Below are positions 31,000-38,146 of a stretch of 64,000 bases of DNA, one piece after another. This DNA comes from Sphaerisporangium album (GTDB lineage Bacteria > Actinomycetota > Actinomycetes > Streptosporangiales > Streptosporangiaceae), in the NCBI RefSeq assembly GCF_003323745.1, contig NZ_QOIL01000009.1:248001-312000 (forward strand). The letters run 5' to 3'. The notes under the pieces were generated by a model. It did no database searches and was not told where the DNA came from. It worked only from the letters and a program-made list of their open reading frames with translations. Made by a program: the position numbers and the translations under genes. Positions within the stretch are counted from its first letter, which is position 1. Each line of letters starts with the position of its first letter.

Positions 31000-31874
31000 T
31001 TCAGTTCCGGCGCACCGGCCGCGGAGCCGAGCCACCGGGTCTCGATGTTCGCCAGCTCGCCGGAGGACCGCAGCGCGCCGATCGCCGCGTTGACGCAGCT
31101 CACCAGCGGGCTGCCCTTCTGGAAGACGAGGCCGAACTGCTCCGCCGTGCCGTCCGCACTGCCGAACTGGCCGACGATCTTCGACCCGTCCACCTGGGCG
31201 GCGGTGACGTAGAAGGCGGTCGGCAGGTCCACCACCAGGACGTCGACCTGCTTGTTCTTCAGGGCGTTCACGGCGTCGATCTGCTCGTTGTAGACGTTCG
31301 GCTGGGCGCTCGGCGCGATGGAGTTCTTCACGGCCGTGAGGGACGTCGTGCCGACCTGGACGCCGATCTTGGCGTCCTTGAGGTCGGCGAGGGAGGCGGC
31401 GGAGGCGAACTTGGACCCGTTGAGCGCGACCGCCGCCTGCTTGACCGTGTAGTACCCCTCGCTGAAGTCGACGGCCTTCTGCCGCGCCGGGGTGATCGAC
31501 ACCTGGTTGATGTCGAAGTCGAACTGCTTCTGGCCGGGCGCGAACGCCGAGTTGAAGGGGGCGACCGTCCAGGTGACCTCGTTCTGCGCGAAGCCGAGCT
31601 TGCCGGCCACCGCGGCGGCGACGGCGCCCTCGAACCCCTCGCCGTTGGACGGCTTGTCGTCCTTGAACCACGGCTCGTAGGCCGGCTTGTCGGTGCCGAT
31701 GGTCAGCGTGCCGGGCTTGAGCAGCTTGAGCTGGTCCTTCCCGCAGGTCGCCGACGCGGAGGGCGCGGCGGTCGTGGGGGCGCCGGAGGCGGAGGTGGTG
31801 TCGGAGGCCGGAGCGCACGCCACCACCACCATCGCGAGGGCGCCGAGCGCCGGCGGCATCCAGGGACGGAGCAT
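30996..31874 (-). CDS. Polar amino-acid ABC importer solute-binding lipoprotein
   Basis: The 292-residue precursor has a lipoprotein signal with Cys20 (MVVVAC) and a Ser/Thr/Ala linker. The mature part is a family 3 binding protein: GTLTIGTDKPAYEPWF near the start, FDFDINQVSITPARQKAVDF and VLVVDLPTAFY. It captures an amino acid outside the membrane for the permease and ATPase encoded downstream. Start ATG 31874. The 282 bp upstream hold a terminator of the ribosomal operon but no gene. Confidence 0.93.
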   Translation of the reverse strand: MLRPWMPPALGALAMVVVACAPASDTTSASGAPTTAAPSASATCGKDQLKLLKPGTLTIGTDKPAYEPWFKDDKPSNGEGFEGAVAAAVAGKLGFAQNEVTWTVAPFNSAFAPGQKQFDFDINQVSITPARQKAVDFSEGYYTVKQAAVALNGSKFASAASLADLKDAKIGVQVGTTSLTAVKNSIAPSAQPNVYNEQIDAVNALKNKQVDVLVVDLPTAFYVTAAQVDGSKIVGQFGSADGTAEQFGLVFQKGSPLVSCVNAAIGALRSSGELANIETRWLGSAAGAPELK

Positions 31875-32105
31875 TCAAGCCTCCAGAGGGGGTTCTACCA
31901 GGGGAATTCGTCGCTCAGGATATCGGCTGCCACGGATTCCGCCCATACACATCTATGAGGGCTGAAATCATAGCTTTTAGGGCGAGCCACCCCTGCGGCT
32001 CCCCGGCGACCGGCCGCCGTGAACCGGGCACCCCCGCGATCGTACGCCCCGCCCGCCCCCCGTCCACGGCCTCCCGCCCGCGGCGAGGCTCAACCGAAAC
32101 GTCGA

Positions 32106-32134
32106 AGGGCCCCTCCCGTATCGGGAAGGGCCCT
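32106..32134 (-). terminator. Terminator of the rpsF-ssb-rpsR-rplI operon
   Basis: AGGGCCCCTCCCG (32106-32118) and CGGGAAGGGCCCT (32122-32134) form a 13-bp stem with one mismatch and a 3-base loop, beginning 23 bp after the rplI stop codon. Confidence 0.75.
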
Positions 32135-32156
32135 CGTGAATCGACGATCACACCGC

Positions 32157-32603
32157 TCAGGTGCCGAGAACCTCGACGTCGATGTTGGCGGCCACCTCGG
32201 GGTGCAGCCGGACCGAGATGCGGTGCGAACCGACGCTCTTGATCGGGCTGGTGATCTCGATGCGGCGGCGGTCGAGCTGCGGACCACCGGCGGCCTTCAC
32301 CGCGTCGGCGATGTCGGTGGTGGTCACCGAGCCGAACAGGCGTCCGGACTCGCCCGCGCGCGTCTTCAGCTTCACCCGCAGGGCGCCGAGCCGGCCGGCG
32401 ACCTCCTTGGCGGTGCCGAGGTCGCGGATCTCGCGGGCGTCGCGCGCCTTCTTGATCGAATCGATCTGCTTCTCGCCGCCGCGCGTCCAGCGCAGGGCGA
32501 AACCGCGGGGAATGAGGTAGTTACGGCCGTAGCCGTCCTTGACCTCGACGATGTCACCGGGGGCGCCGAGGCCCGAGACCTCGGTCGTGAGAATGAGCTT
32601 CAT
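32157..32603 (-). CDS. rplI: 50S ribosomal protein L9
   Basis: The 148-residue protein has the L9 N-terminal signature [20 protein letters not shown], a long linker helix and the C-terminal rRNA-binding domain ending [15 protein letters not shown]. It is the last gene of the rpsF-ssb-rpsR-rplI operon, 17 bp after rpsR, and a terminator follows. Confidence 0.97.
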   Translation of the reverse strand: MKLILTTEVSGLGAPGDIVEVKDGYGRNYLIPRGFALRWTRGGEKQIDSIKKARDAREIRDLGTAKEVAGRLGALRVKLKTRAGESGRLFGSVTTTDIADAVKAAGGPQLDRRRIEITSPIKSVGSHRISVRLHPEVAANIDVEVLGT

Positions 32604-32620
32604 ATCTCGCAGGCCTCCTG

Positions 32621-32857
32621 TCAGCGCGCGGTGCTCGTGTACGGCAGCAGGGCCATCTCACGAGCGTTCTTGATCGCGGTGGCCACGTCGCGCTGGTGCT
32701 GGGTGCAGTTGCCCGTCACCCGGCGGGCACGGATCTTGCCGCGGTCGGAGATGAACTTCCGCAGCAGCGCCGTGTCCTTGTAGTCGACGTAAGAGATCTT
32801 GTCATGGCAGAACAGGCAAACCTTCTTCTTCGGCTTGCGCAGTGCCGGCTTCGCCAT
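32621..32857 (-). CDS. rpsR: 30S ribosomal protein S18
   Basis: The 78-residue protein has [37 protein letters not shown] and ends [11 protein letters not shown], the standard S18 pattern. The CxxC plus later Cys marks the cysteine-containing form, often paired with zinc-independent paralogues elsewhere. It binds S6 in the 30S platform; S6 is encoded two genes upstream. Confidence 0.97.
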   Translation of the reverse strand: MAKPALRKPKKKVCLFCHDKISYVDYKDTALLRKFISDRGKIRARRVTGNCTQHQRDVATAIKNAREMALLPYTSTAR

Positions 32858-32929
32858 CGTGGTGCTCCTCCTAAGAGAGCCCCGCGTGATGCGGGAATGG
32901 TCGATCGGTTACTGGATGAAACGTGGTGT

Positions 32930-33502
32930 TCAGAAAGGCGGTTCGTCGCTGAGGTCGCCGCCGCCACCACCGGAGCCGCCGTAGCCGCCCTGGTTGTAGC
33001 CGCCGCCCCCACCGCCGCCGTAGTTGCCGCCGCCGCCACCACCGCCGAAGCCGCCACCGGGCGGCGCCGGAGTGGCCGAGGCCCACGGGTCGTCACCGCC
33101 GCCGAAGCCGCCGCCCCCACCGCCGCCGCCCTGCCGTGCGGTCTTGTTGACCTTGCACGTGGCGTTGCGCAGGGACGGGCCGACCTCGTCGACCTCGACC
33201 TCGTAGACGGTGCGCTTCTCGCCTTCCTTGGTCTCGTACGACCGCTGCTTGAGCCGCCCCTGGACGATGACCCGCATGCCGCGCTGGAGGCTCTCGGCGA
33301 CGTTCTCGGCCGCCTGGCGCCAGACGTTGCAGGTCAGGAAGAGGCTCTCGCCGTCCTTCCACTCGTTGGTCTGACGGTCCATGAACCGCGGAGTGGACGC
33401 GATGCGGAACCGCGCCACGGCCTGCCCCGAAGGGGTGAAACGCAGCTCGGGGTCGTCGACAAGGTTGCCGACGATGGTGATCGTGGTGTCGCCTGCTGCC
33501 AT
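32930..33502 (-). CDS. ssb: Single-stranded DNA-binding protein
   Basis: The 190-residue protein has an OB-fold with [20 protein letters not shown] and [16 protein letters not shown], a long glycine-rich linker (about residues 125-180) and an acidic C-terminal tip DLSDEPPF that recruits partner proteins. It lies between rpsF and rpsR as in most actinobacteria. The glycine tract is encoded by GCC/CCG-rich repeats on the plus strand. Confidence 0.97.
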   Translation of the reverse strand: MAAGDTTITIVGNLVDDPELRFTPSGQAVARFRIASTPRFMDRQTNEWKDGESLFLTCNVWRQAAENVAESLQRGMRVIVQGRLKQRSYETKEGEKRTVYEVEVDEVGPSLRNATCKVNKTARQGGGGGGGGFGGGDDPWASATPAPPGGGFGGGGGGGNYGGGGGGGYNQGGYGGSGGGGGDLSDEPPF

Positions 33503-33600
33503 GGTCGCTCTCGCCTTCCTGCGTGAATCTGCGCAGCCTGTTGGGCCTCAGAGTACGGCTACCGCCCGACAAAAAGCCGGGCTTCGGCATGACCCGAAGC

Positions 33601-33891
33601 TCAGTGCATGTCGGGGCGCAGCACCTTGGTCCGCAGGATGCCTTCGTTCAGGTTGAGCTGGCGGTCCAGCTCCTTGACCGTGGCCGGCTCGGCCGTCAGG
33701 TCGATGACGGCGTAGATGCCCTCACCCTTCTTGGCGATGTCGTAGGACAGCCGGCGGCGGCCCCACACGTCGACCTTCTCCACCGTGCCGCCGTCGTTGC
33801 GGACGACCGTGAGGAACTGGTCGAGCGACGGAGTCACCGTGCGCTCATCGAGGGACGGGTCGAGGATGACCATCAGTTCGTAACGACGCAT
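33601..33891 (-). CDS. rpsF: 30S ribosomal protein S6
   Basis: The 96-residue protein begins [19 protein letters not shown] and has [20 protein letters not shown], the S6 signature. It is the first gene of the operon with ssb, rpsR and rplI. GGAGG lies 10 bases before ATG 33891. A hairpin about 35 bp upstream may be a leader structure. Confidence 0.97.
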   Translation of the reverse strand: MRRYELMVILDPSLDERTVTPSLDQFLTVVRNDGGTVEKVDVWGRRRLSYDIAKKGEGIYAVIDLTAEPATVKELDRQLNLNEGILRTKVLRPDMH

Positions 33892-33922
33892 GTGGACTTC
33901 CAACCTCCTCTGGACTCTTGCG

Positions 33923-33943
33923 GTCACGACACCATGCCGTGAC
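33923..33943 (-). promoter_or_regulatory. Hairpin in the rpsF leader, candidate S6:S18 feedback element
   Basis: On the minus strand GTCACG and CGTGAC form a 6-bp stem with the loop GCATGGTGT, 32-52 bases before the rpsF start. Leaders of rpsF operons in many bacteria contain a hairpin bound by the S6-S18 pair. The match here is positional; I cannot confirm the conserved bulge. Confidence 0.3.
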
Positions 33944-34112
33944 AGGAGGACGCCGACGCTCTCGCACCCGCTTTCGGAAGGGGGAGCGGCCACGCGGGTG
34001 ATGACACGCGTAGCAAGCGCAGCCCAAGAAGTCTACCAGGGTCACCGACCGTGCCCGAGCGATTGTCGGCGCGCCGTAAGGGGAACGTCACGAAGAGAAG
34101 AAAGGAGGAGCA

Positions 34113-34430
34113 GTGGACACCATGTCACAGCCCCCTGGCCGGTCCGCGGGCCGGTACCACGTCACGCTCAACACCGACGGCAAGAGGCATCCCCTGGAGA
34201 ATGCCCTGACGCTGGCCGCGCTGTCCTGCGGCCTGATCGCGTTCATGAGCGGGCTGTTCGTCCCCGTCCACGTCGTCGCCTCGTGGGCCGGGGTGCTGGG
34301 GTTCGTCGGAGGCTTGTACGCGCAGTACGTCTCGGCGACGACCGCCGAGCGCTCGCTGAACATCGTCGCCATCGTCGCGTCGTTCGTCGGCACGGCGCTG
34401 GGCATCTATCACGGCGGGTTCATTCCCTGA
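34113..34430 (+). CDS. Small conserved membrane protein
   Basis: The 105-residue protein has a polar N-terminus and three hydrophobic segments (about 35-52, 56-72 and 82-102), with LNTDGKRHPLENALTLAAL before the first. It has no recognisable enzyme motif. AAAGGAGG precedes the GTG at 34113. It is divergent from rpsF and on its own. Confidence 0.72.
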   Translation: MDTMSQPPGRSAGRYHVTLNTDGKRHPLENALTLAALSCGLIAFMSGLFVPVHVVASWAGVLGFVGGLYAQYVSATTAERSLNIVAIVASFVGTALGIYHGGFIP

Positions 34431-34507
34431 CCCGCCGCGTTGTGACGGCGAGTCGACGGGGCGCCCCCGAGACGCCCACGCCGGTTCGAAGGTGCGCGCG
34501 TCCGCTG

Positions 34508-34693
34508 TCACAAGCCTCCGATGTGGAGGTCGACGCCGAGCAGGATGAGGAACCAGAGCAAGATCGCGAGCAGGGCCTGGGCGACCCTTTTGAGGAGGTC
34601 GGGGGTGATGTAGTGGTGGACCCAGGCCACGTAAAGCCCGATGAGGATGTAGATCAGGCCTAAGAGGCTGATCCCGCGGCGACGGTAGGCCAC
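34508..34693 (-). CDS. 61-residue membrane protein
   Basis: The product starts [20 protein letters not shown] and has two hydrophobic helices (about 8-27 and 38-58) separated by a short loop with [13 protein letters not shown] basic N-terminus would stay inside. The family is unknown; similar tiny proteins are common near this locus in actinobacteria. It is divergent from the endonuclease gene. Confidence 0.68.
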   Translation of the reverse strand: MAYRRRGISLLGLIYILIGLYVAWVHHYITPDLLKRVAQALLAILLWFLILLGVDLHIGGL

Positions 34694-34793
34694 TGTCTTC
34701 TCCTATATGTCACGGTACGCGGGTTTCCGGGCGTACCAACTCGGCGCCTCTACTGCCCCTGGTCAAGTGCTCGAAACGACTACGCTCGTCCCC

Positions 34794-35549
34794 ATGGTTC
34801 GCATCGGAGCTCACGTCGACCGGGACGACCCACTGGCCCACGCCGCGGTGCGTGAGGCGGAGGTCGTGCAGTTCTTCCTCGGTGATCCGCAGGGGTGGAA
34901 GGGGCCGGAGCTGCCCGCCTCCGCCGACGCCCTGAAGGCCTCGGACGTCGACGTCTACGTCCACGCCCCGTACGTGATCAACGTCGCCACGGCGAACAAC
35001 CGCATCCGCATCCCTAGCCGCAAGCTGCTGGCGGGCCAGCTGGAGGCGGCGGCCTCGATCGGCGCCAAGGGCCTGATCGTGCACGGCGGGCACGTGGGCA
35101 AGGACGACGACGCCCAGATCGGCTTCGACAACTGGCGCAAGGTGTTCGAGCGGCTGGAGACGCCGATCCCCGTCCTGATCGAGAACACCGCGGGCGGCGG
35201 CAACGCGATGGCGCGCCGGCTGGAGCGCATCGCCCGGCTGTGGGAGGCGCTGGACGGCTTCGACGTCGGCTTCTGCCTGGACACCTGCCACGCGCACGCG
35301 GGCGGCGAGGAGCTCGTGGACGTGGTCGACCGCGTGAAGGCGATCACGGGACGCATCGACCTGGTCCACTGCAACGACTCGCGCGACGCATTCGACTCCG
35401 GCGCGGACCGGCACGCCAACCTCGGCAAGGGCCAGATCGACCCCCAGCTCATCCTGGCGGTGTGCCGGGCGGCCGGGGCGCCGATCGTCGTGGAGACCCC
35501 CGCCGACGGGCAGACGGCCGACATCGCGTTCCTGCGCGAACACCTTTGA
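34794..35549 (+). CDS. nfo: Deoxyribonuclease IV (AP endonuclease, Nfo family)
   Basis: The 251-residue protein is a TIM-barrel endonuclease IV. Metal-binding residues are visible in [27 protein letters not shown] (His), [11 protein letters not shown] (Glu), [13 protein letters not shown] (Asp, His), LVHCNDSRD (His), DRHANLGKG (His) and IVVETPAD (Glu). It cleaves DNA at abasic sites in base excision repair. Start ATG 34794 gives the proper first strand. It is slightly shorter than E. coli Nfo, as in other actinobacteria. Confidence 0.92.
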   Translation: MVRIGAHVDRDDPLAHAAVREAEVVQFFLGDPQGWKGPELPASADALKASDVDVYVHAPYVINVATANNRIRIPSRKLLAGQLEAAASIGAKGLIVHGGHVGKDDDAQIGFDNWRKVFERLETPIPVLIENTAGGGNAMARRLERIARLWEALDGFDVGFCLDTCHAHAGGEELVDVVDRVKAITGRIDLVHCNDSRDAFDSGADRHANLGKGQIDPQLILAVCRAAGAPIVVETPADGQTADIAFLREHL

Positions 35550-35567
35550 TCCACAGCCTGTGGATAA
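35549..35567. promoter_or_regulatory. Facing pair of DnaA-box-like sites after nfo
   Basis: ATCCACAGCCTGTGGATAA contains an exact TGTGGATAA (35559-35567) facing a partial box TGATCCACA, giving a perfect 7-bp palindrome around GCC. It lies in the short convergent gap after nfo. It may instead act as a terminator-like palindrome. Confidence 0.45.
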
Positions 35568-35615
35568 ATCCCCTGGATTACGGAAGTGGGAAAGCGGGTA
35601 AGACGCCGCGGCGCC

Positions 35616-36740
35616 TCAGCCCGCCCAGGCTCCTTCGATGAACGTCATGGTGTTCAGCACCATCAACGGCCCGGCCACCAGGGCGTACACCAGCAGGACG
35701 GAGCGGCGCCGCACGCCGGCGCGCCCGAGCATCACCCACAACGGCCACCACAGCAGCGCCGCCCGCGGGATCGACAGGTAGTACGCCGAGAACATCAGCG
35801 CGCCGACCTGGAGCCCGACGTACACGAACTCGCTCCACCGGCGCGCCACCAGCAGCCACCCCACCACGGCGACCCCGGCGACCGCGCCCGCGAGCTCCAT
35901 GCGGAACGCCCAGGCGAACTGCCCGTCCCCGGTCGCCATCTGCCAGGTCGTCCAGAAGGACTGCCAGGGCCAGACCATCTGGCGGCCCCAGCCCGCCTCC
36001 TGGGCGTGCTGCCAGGCGAGCCAGTCCCCCGTGCGCGCGTGCTGGTAAAGCGAGTACAGCACCAACGGGACGAAGGGAACGAACAGCCAGGGGACGGCAC
36101 CCGTCCTGCCCCGCCGCATCACGAACTCCACGATCAGCGCCAGAGCCAGGAACAGCCCGGTGATCCGCACACAGGACGCCCCCGCGGCCAGCAGGCCCGC
36201 GGCCACCCAGTTCTGCCGCCGCGCGTGCAGCCAGGCGGGGATCGCGAAGGCCAGGAACAGCGACTCGGTGTACCCGGCGAACAGGAACACCGCCGTGGGG
36301 CACAGCACCAGCGCCAGGACGGCGCGCCGCCCCGCGCCTTCTGGCCCCTCGAAGTCGGCGAGCCGGGCGAGCGCCACCATGGCGATCATGCCGGCGACCA
36401 GCGAGATCAGCAGCCCGGCCAGCGACCAGTCGGGCACGATCACGTGGACGAGGCGCAGCGCGAGGGGCATCCCCGGGAAGAACGCGGGCAGCCCCTGGTC
36501 GGGGTCGGCCGCGGGATCGCCGTCATAGCCGTGCTTCGCGATGTCCACCAGGAGCTTGGCGTCCCAGTGCTGCCAGCGCTCCAGGAACGACGGCAGCCGG
36601 TCGTCCCTCGCGAGCACGCCCGCCCCCACCGTGGCCGCCAGGACGATCCCCGCCCGCGACCCCAGCCAGAGCGCCAGGACATCGCCCATCGCGCCGCGCA
36701 CCCGCACGGGCGAAACGGTCTCCGGGGGGATCGTTTGCAC
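35616..36740 (-). CDS. PIG-V-like integral membrane mannosyltransferase
   Basis: The 374-residue protein has about nine hydrophobic helices and the first-loop motif HWDAKLLVDIAKHGYD followed by LPAFFPGMPLALRLVH, where HWDxxxxxxIAxxGY matches the PIG-V/GPI-mannosyltransferase 2-like family. These GT-C enzymes use polyprenyl-phosphate sugars; actinobacterial members glycosylate lipids or proteins. It lies 52 bp after a GT87 gene on the same strand and probably belongs with it. Confidence 0.85.
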   Translation of the reverse strand: MQTIPPETVSPVRVRGAMGDVLALWLGSRAGIVLAATVGAGVLARDDRLPSFLERWQHWDAKLLVDIAKHGYDGDPAADPDQGLPAFFPGMPLALRLVHVIVPDWSLAGLLISLVAGMIAMVALARLADFEGPEGAGRRAVLALVLCPTAVFLFAGYTESLFLAFAIPAWLHARRQNWVAAGLLAAGASCVRITGLFLALALIVEFVMRRGRTGAVPWLFVPFVPLVLYSLYQHARTGDWLAWQHAQEAGWGRQMVWPWQSFWTTWQMATGDGQFAWAFRMELAGAVAGVAVVGWLLVARRWSEFVYVGLQVGALMFSAYYLSIPRAALLWWPLWVMLGRAGVRRRSVLLVYALVAGPLMVLNTMTFIEGAWAG

Positions 36741-36792
36741 ACAGTGGAGAATAAAGGGTCATCTGGGGCCTTAGATGAGCCGCCGCAGGTGT

Positions 36793-38133
36793 CTAGGCGG
36801 ACCTCGGCGCGGGCTCGGGGGCGGACGGTACGCGCAGGACGAAGTGATCGGGGGCCTGGTCGAAGACGCCGCCGGCGGGGTCGTCCAGGCCGCCCTGTCT
36901 GATCACGTCGTGCTCGGGCCGCAGGATGTCCCTGACCACGAAGGCCGCCATGATCGCGATCGTCAGCACCCGGCCCCAGACGGCCGTGTAGTACGCGCCG
37001 TCGCCGATGCCGAACGCCTCGTTGCCCGGCTGCTGGGCGACCAGGTAGAGCCAGATCGCGAAGAAGTACCAGCATTCGGCCACCTGCCACAGCACCAGCG
37101 GCTTCCAGTTCGGCCGCGCCAGCACCGCGAACGGCACGAGCCACAGCACGTACTGCGGAGACCACACCTTGTTGGTGACCATGAACGCGGCCAGCACCAG
37201 GAAGACCAGCTGCATCAGCCTCGGCCTGGTCGGGGCGGTGAAGGTCAGCACGGCGACGGCCAGGCAGAGCACCGCGAACGACGCGATTCCCAGCATGTCC
37301 AGCCTTTCGCCGTCCCCGAGGAAGGGCCACTGCTCCCGCTGGAAGAAGAACCACACCGATCCCCAGTCGGCGCCGCGCTCGCTGCTGAAGACGTAGAACC
37401 TCTTCCAGCCGTCGAACGCGAGCACCATGATCGGCAGGTTGACGACCACCCACGTCACCACGGTGCCGCCGAGCGCCCACAGGAACGCGGGGAACCTGCG
37501 GGTGCGCAGGGCGAGCAGGAACAACGGGCCGAAGAAGACGACCGGGTAGAACTTGGTGGCGATGGCGAGCCCGAGGAGCACGCCGGTCAGGACGTGTCGG
37601 CGCCGCGACCAGGCGAGGAAGGCGCCGAGGCTCAGCGCGCCGCACAGCAGGTCCCAGTTGATGAACGCCGTGAGGATCACCGCGGGAGCGATCGCGTACC
37701 AGGCGGCGTCCCACGGCCGTCCCTGGACGCCCGCCAGCATCGCCATGATGACGACGCCGGCGACCAGGGACAGCCCCATGACCAGCACGGTGAGGTCGAA
37801 GAACCACACCCCCGGCTCGTTCAGCCCGGACACGAGCTTCTGGATGACCCACATCAGGCCGCCGATGCCGACCGGATACTCGACGGGATGCCCGAAGTAC
37901 GGGGCCATGCCCTGGTCGAGCTTCTCGTTCCACCACAGCGGATAGATGTCGGTGTAGCAGAACCTCAGGAACTGCTGCGTGCCGTCGTTCCACGCGCCGC
38001 CGAACCGGCACGGCGCCTTCCAGGCGTAGGCCAGCACCGCGCCGAGGGCCGCGAACAGCCCCACCGGCACCAGGGGCAGCATCGCGCGGGCCGCGGGCAC
38101 GGCGGAGTCGGGGACGTAGGTCGGTCGGCTCAT
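36793..38133 (-). CDS. GT87-family membrane mannosyltransferase
   Basis: The 446-residue protein has ten or more hydrophobic helices and family 87 features: CYTDIYPLWWNEKLDQGMAP, with an acidic first loop, and LAIATKFYPVVFFGPLFLLA. GT-C family 87 enzymes use polyprenyl-phosphate mannose to extend lipoglycans such as phosphatidylinositol mannosides. It starts 13 bp after the PBP gene stop and is followed by the PIG-V gene, so the three form a probable operon. The upstream extension of the frame to 38307 overlaps the PBP coding region and is not used. Confidence 0.88.
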   Translation of the reverse strand: MSRPTYVPDSAVPAARAMLPLVPVGLFAALGAVLAYAWKAPCRFGGAWNDGTQQFLRFCYTDIYPLWWNEKLDQGMAPYFGHPVEYPVGIGGLMWVIQKLVSGLNEPGVWFFDLTVLVMGLSLVAGVVIMAMLAGVQGRPWDAAWYAIAPAVILTAFINWDLLCGALSLGAFLAWSRRRHVLTGVLLGLAIATKFYPVVFFGPLFLLALRTRRFPAFLWALGGTVVTWVVVNLPIMVLAFDGWKRFYVFSSERGADWGSVWFFFQREQWPFLGDGERLDMLGIASFAVLCLAVAVLTFTAPTRPRLMQLVFLVLAAFMVTNKVWSPQYVLWLVPFAVLARPNWKPLVLWQVAECWYFFAIWLYLVAQQPGNEAFGIGDGAYYTAVWGRVLTIAIMAAFVVRDILRPEHDVIRQGGLDDPAGGVFDQAPDHFVLRVPSAPEPAPRSA

Positions 38134-38146
38134 GGGGCGTCTCTCG

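Noticed and set aside
30046-31878. 610-residue minus-strand frame spanning binding protein and permease
   Set aside because: The first part is out of frame with the binding protein; only the C-terminal 317 residues are the permease, starting at GTG 30999.
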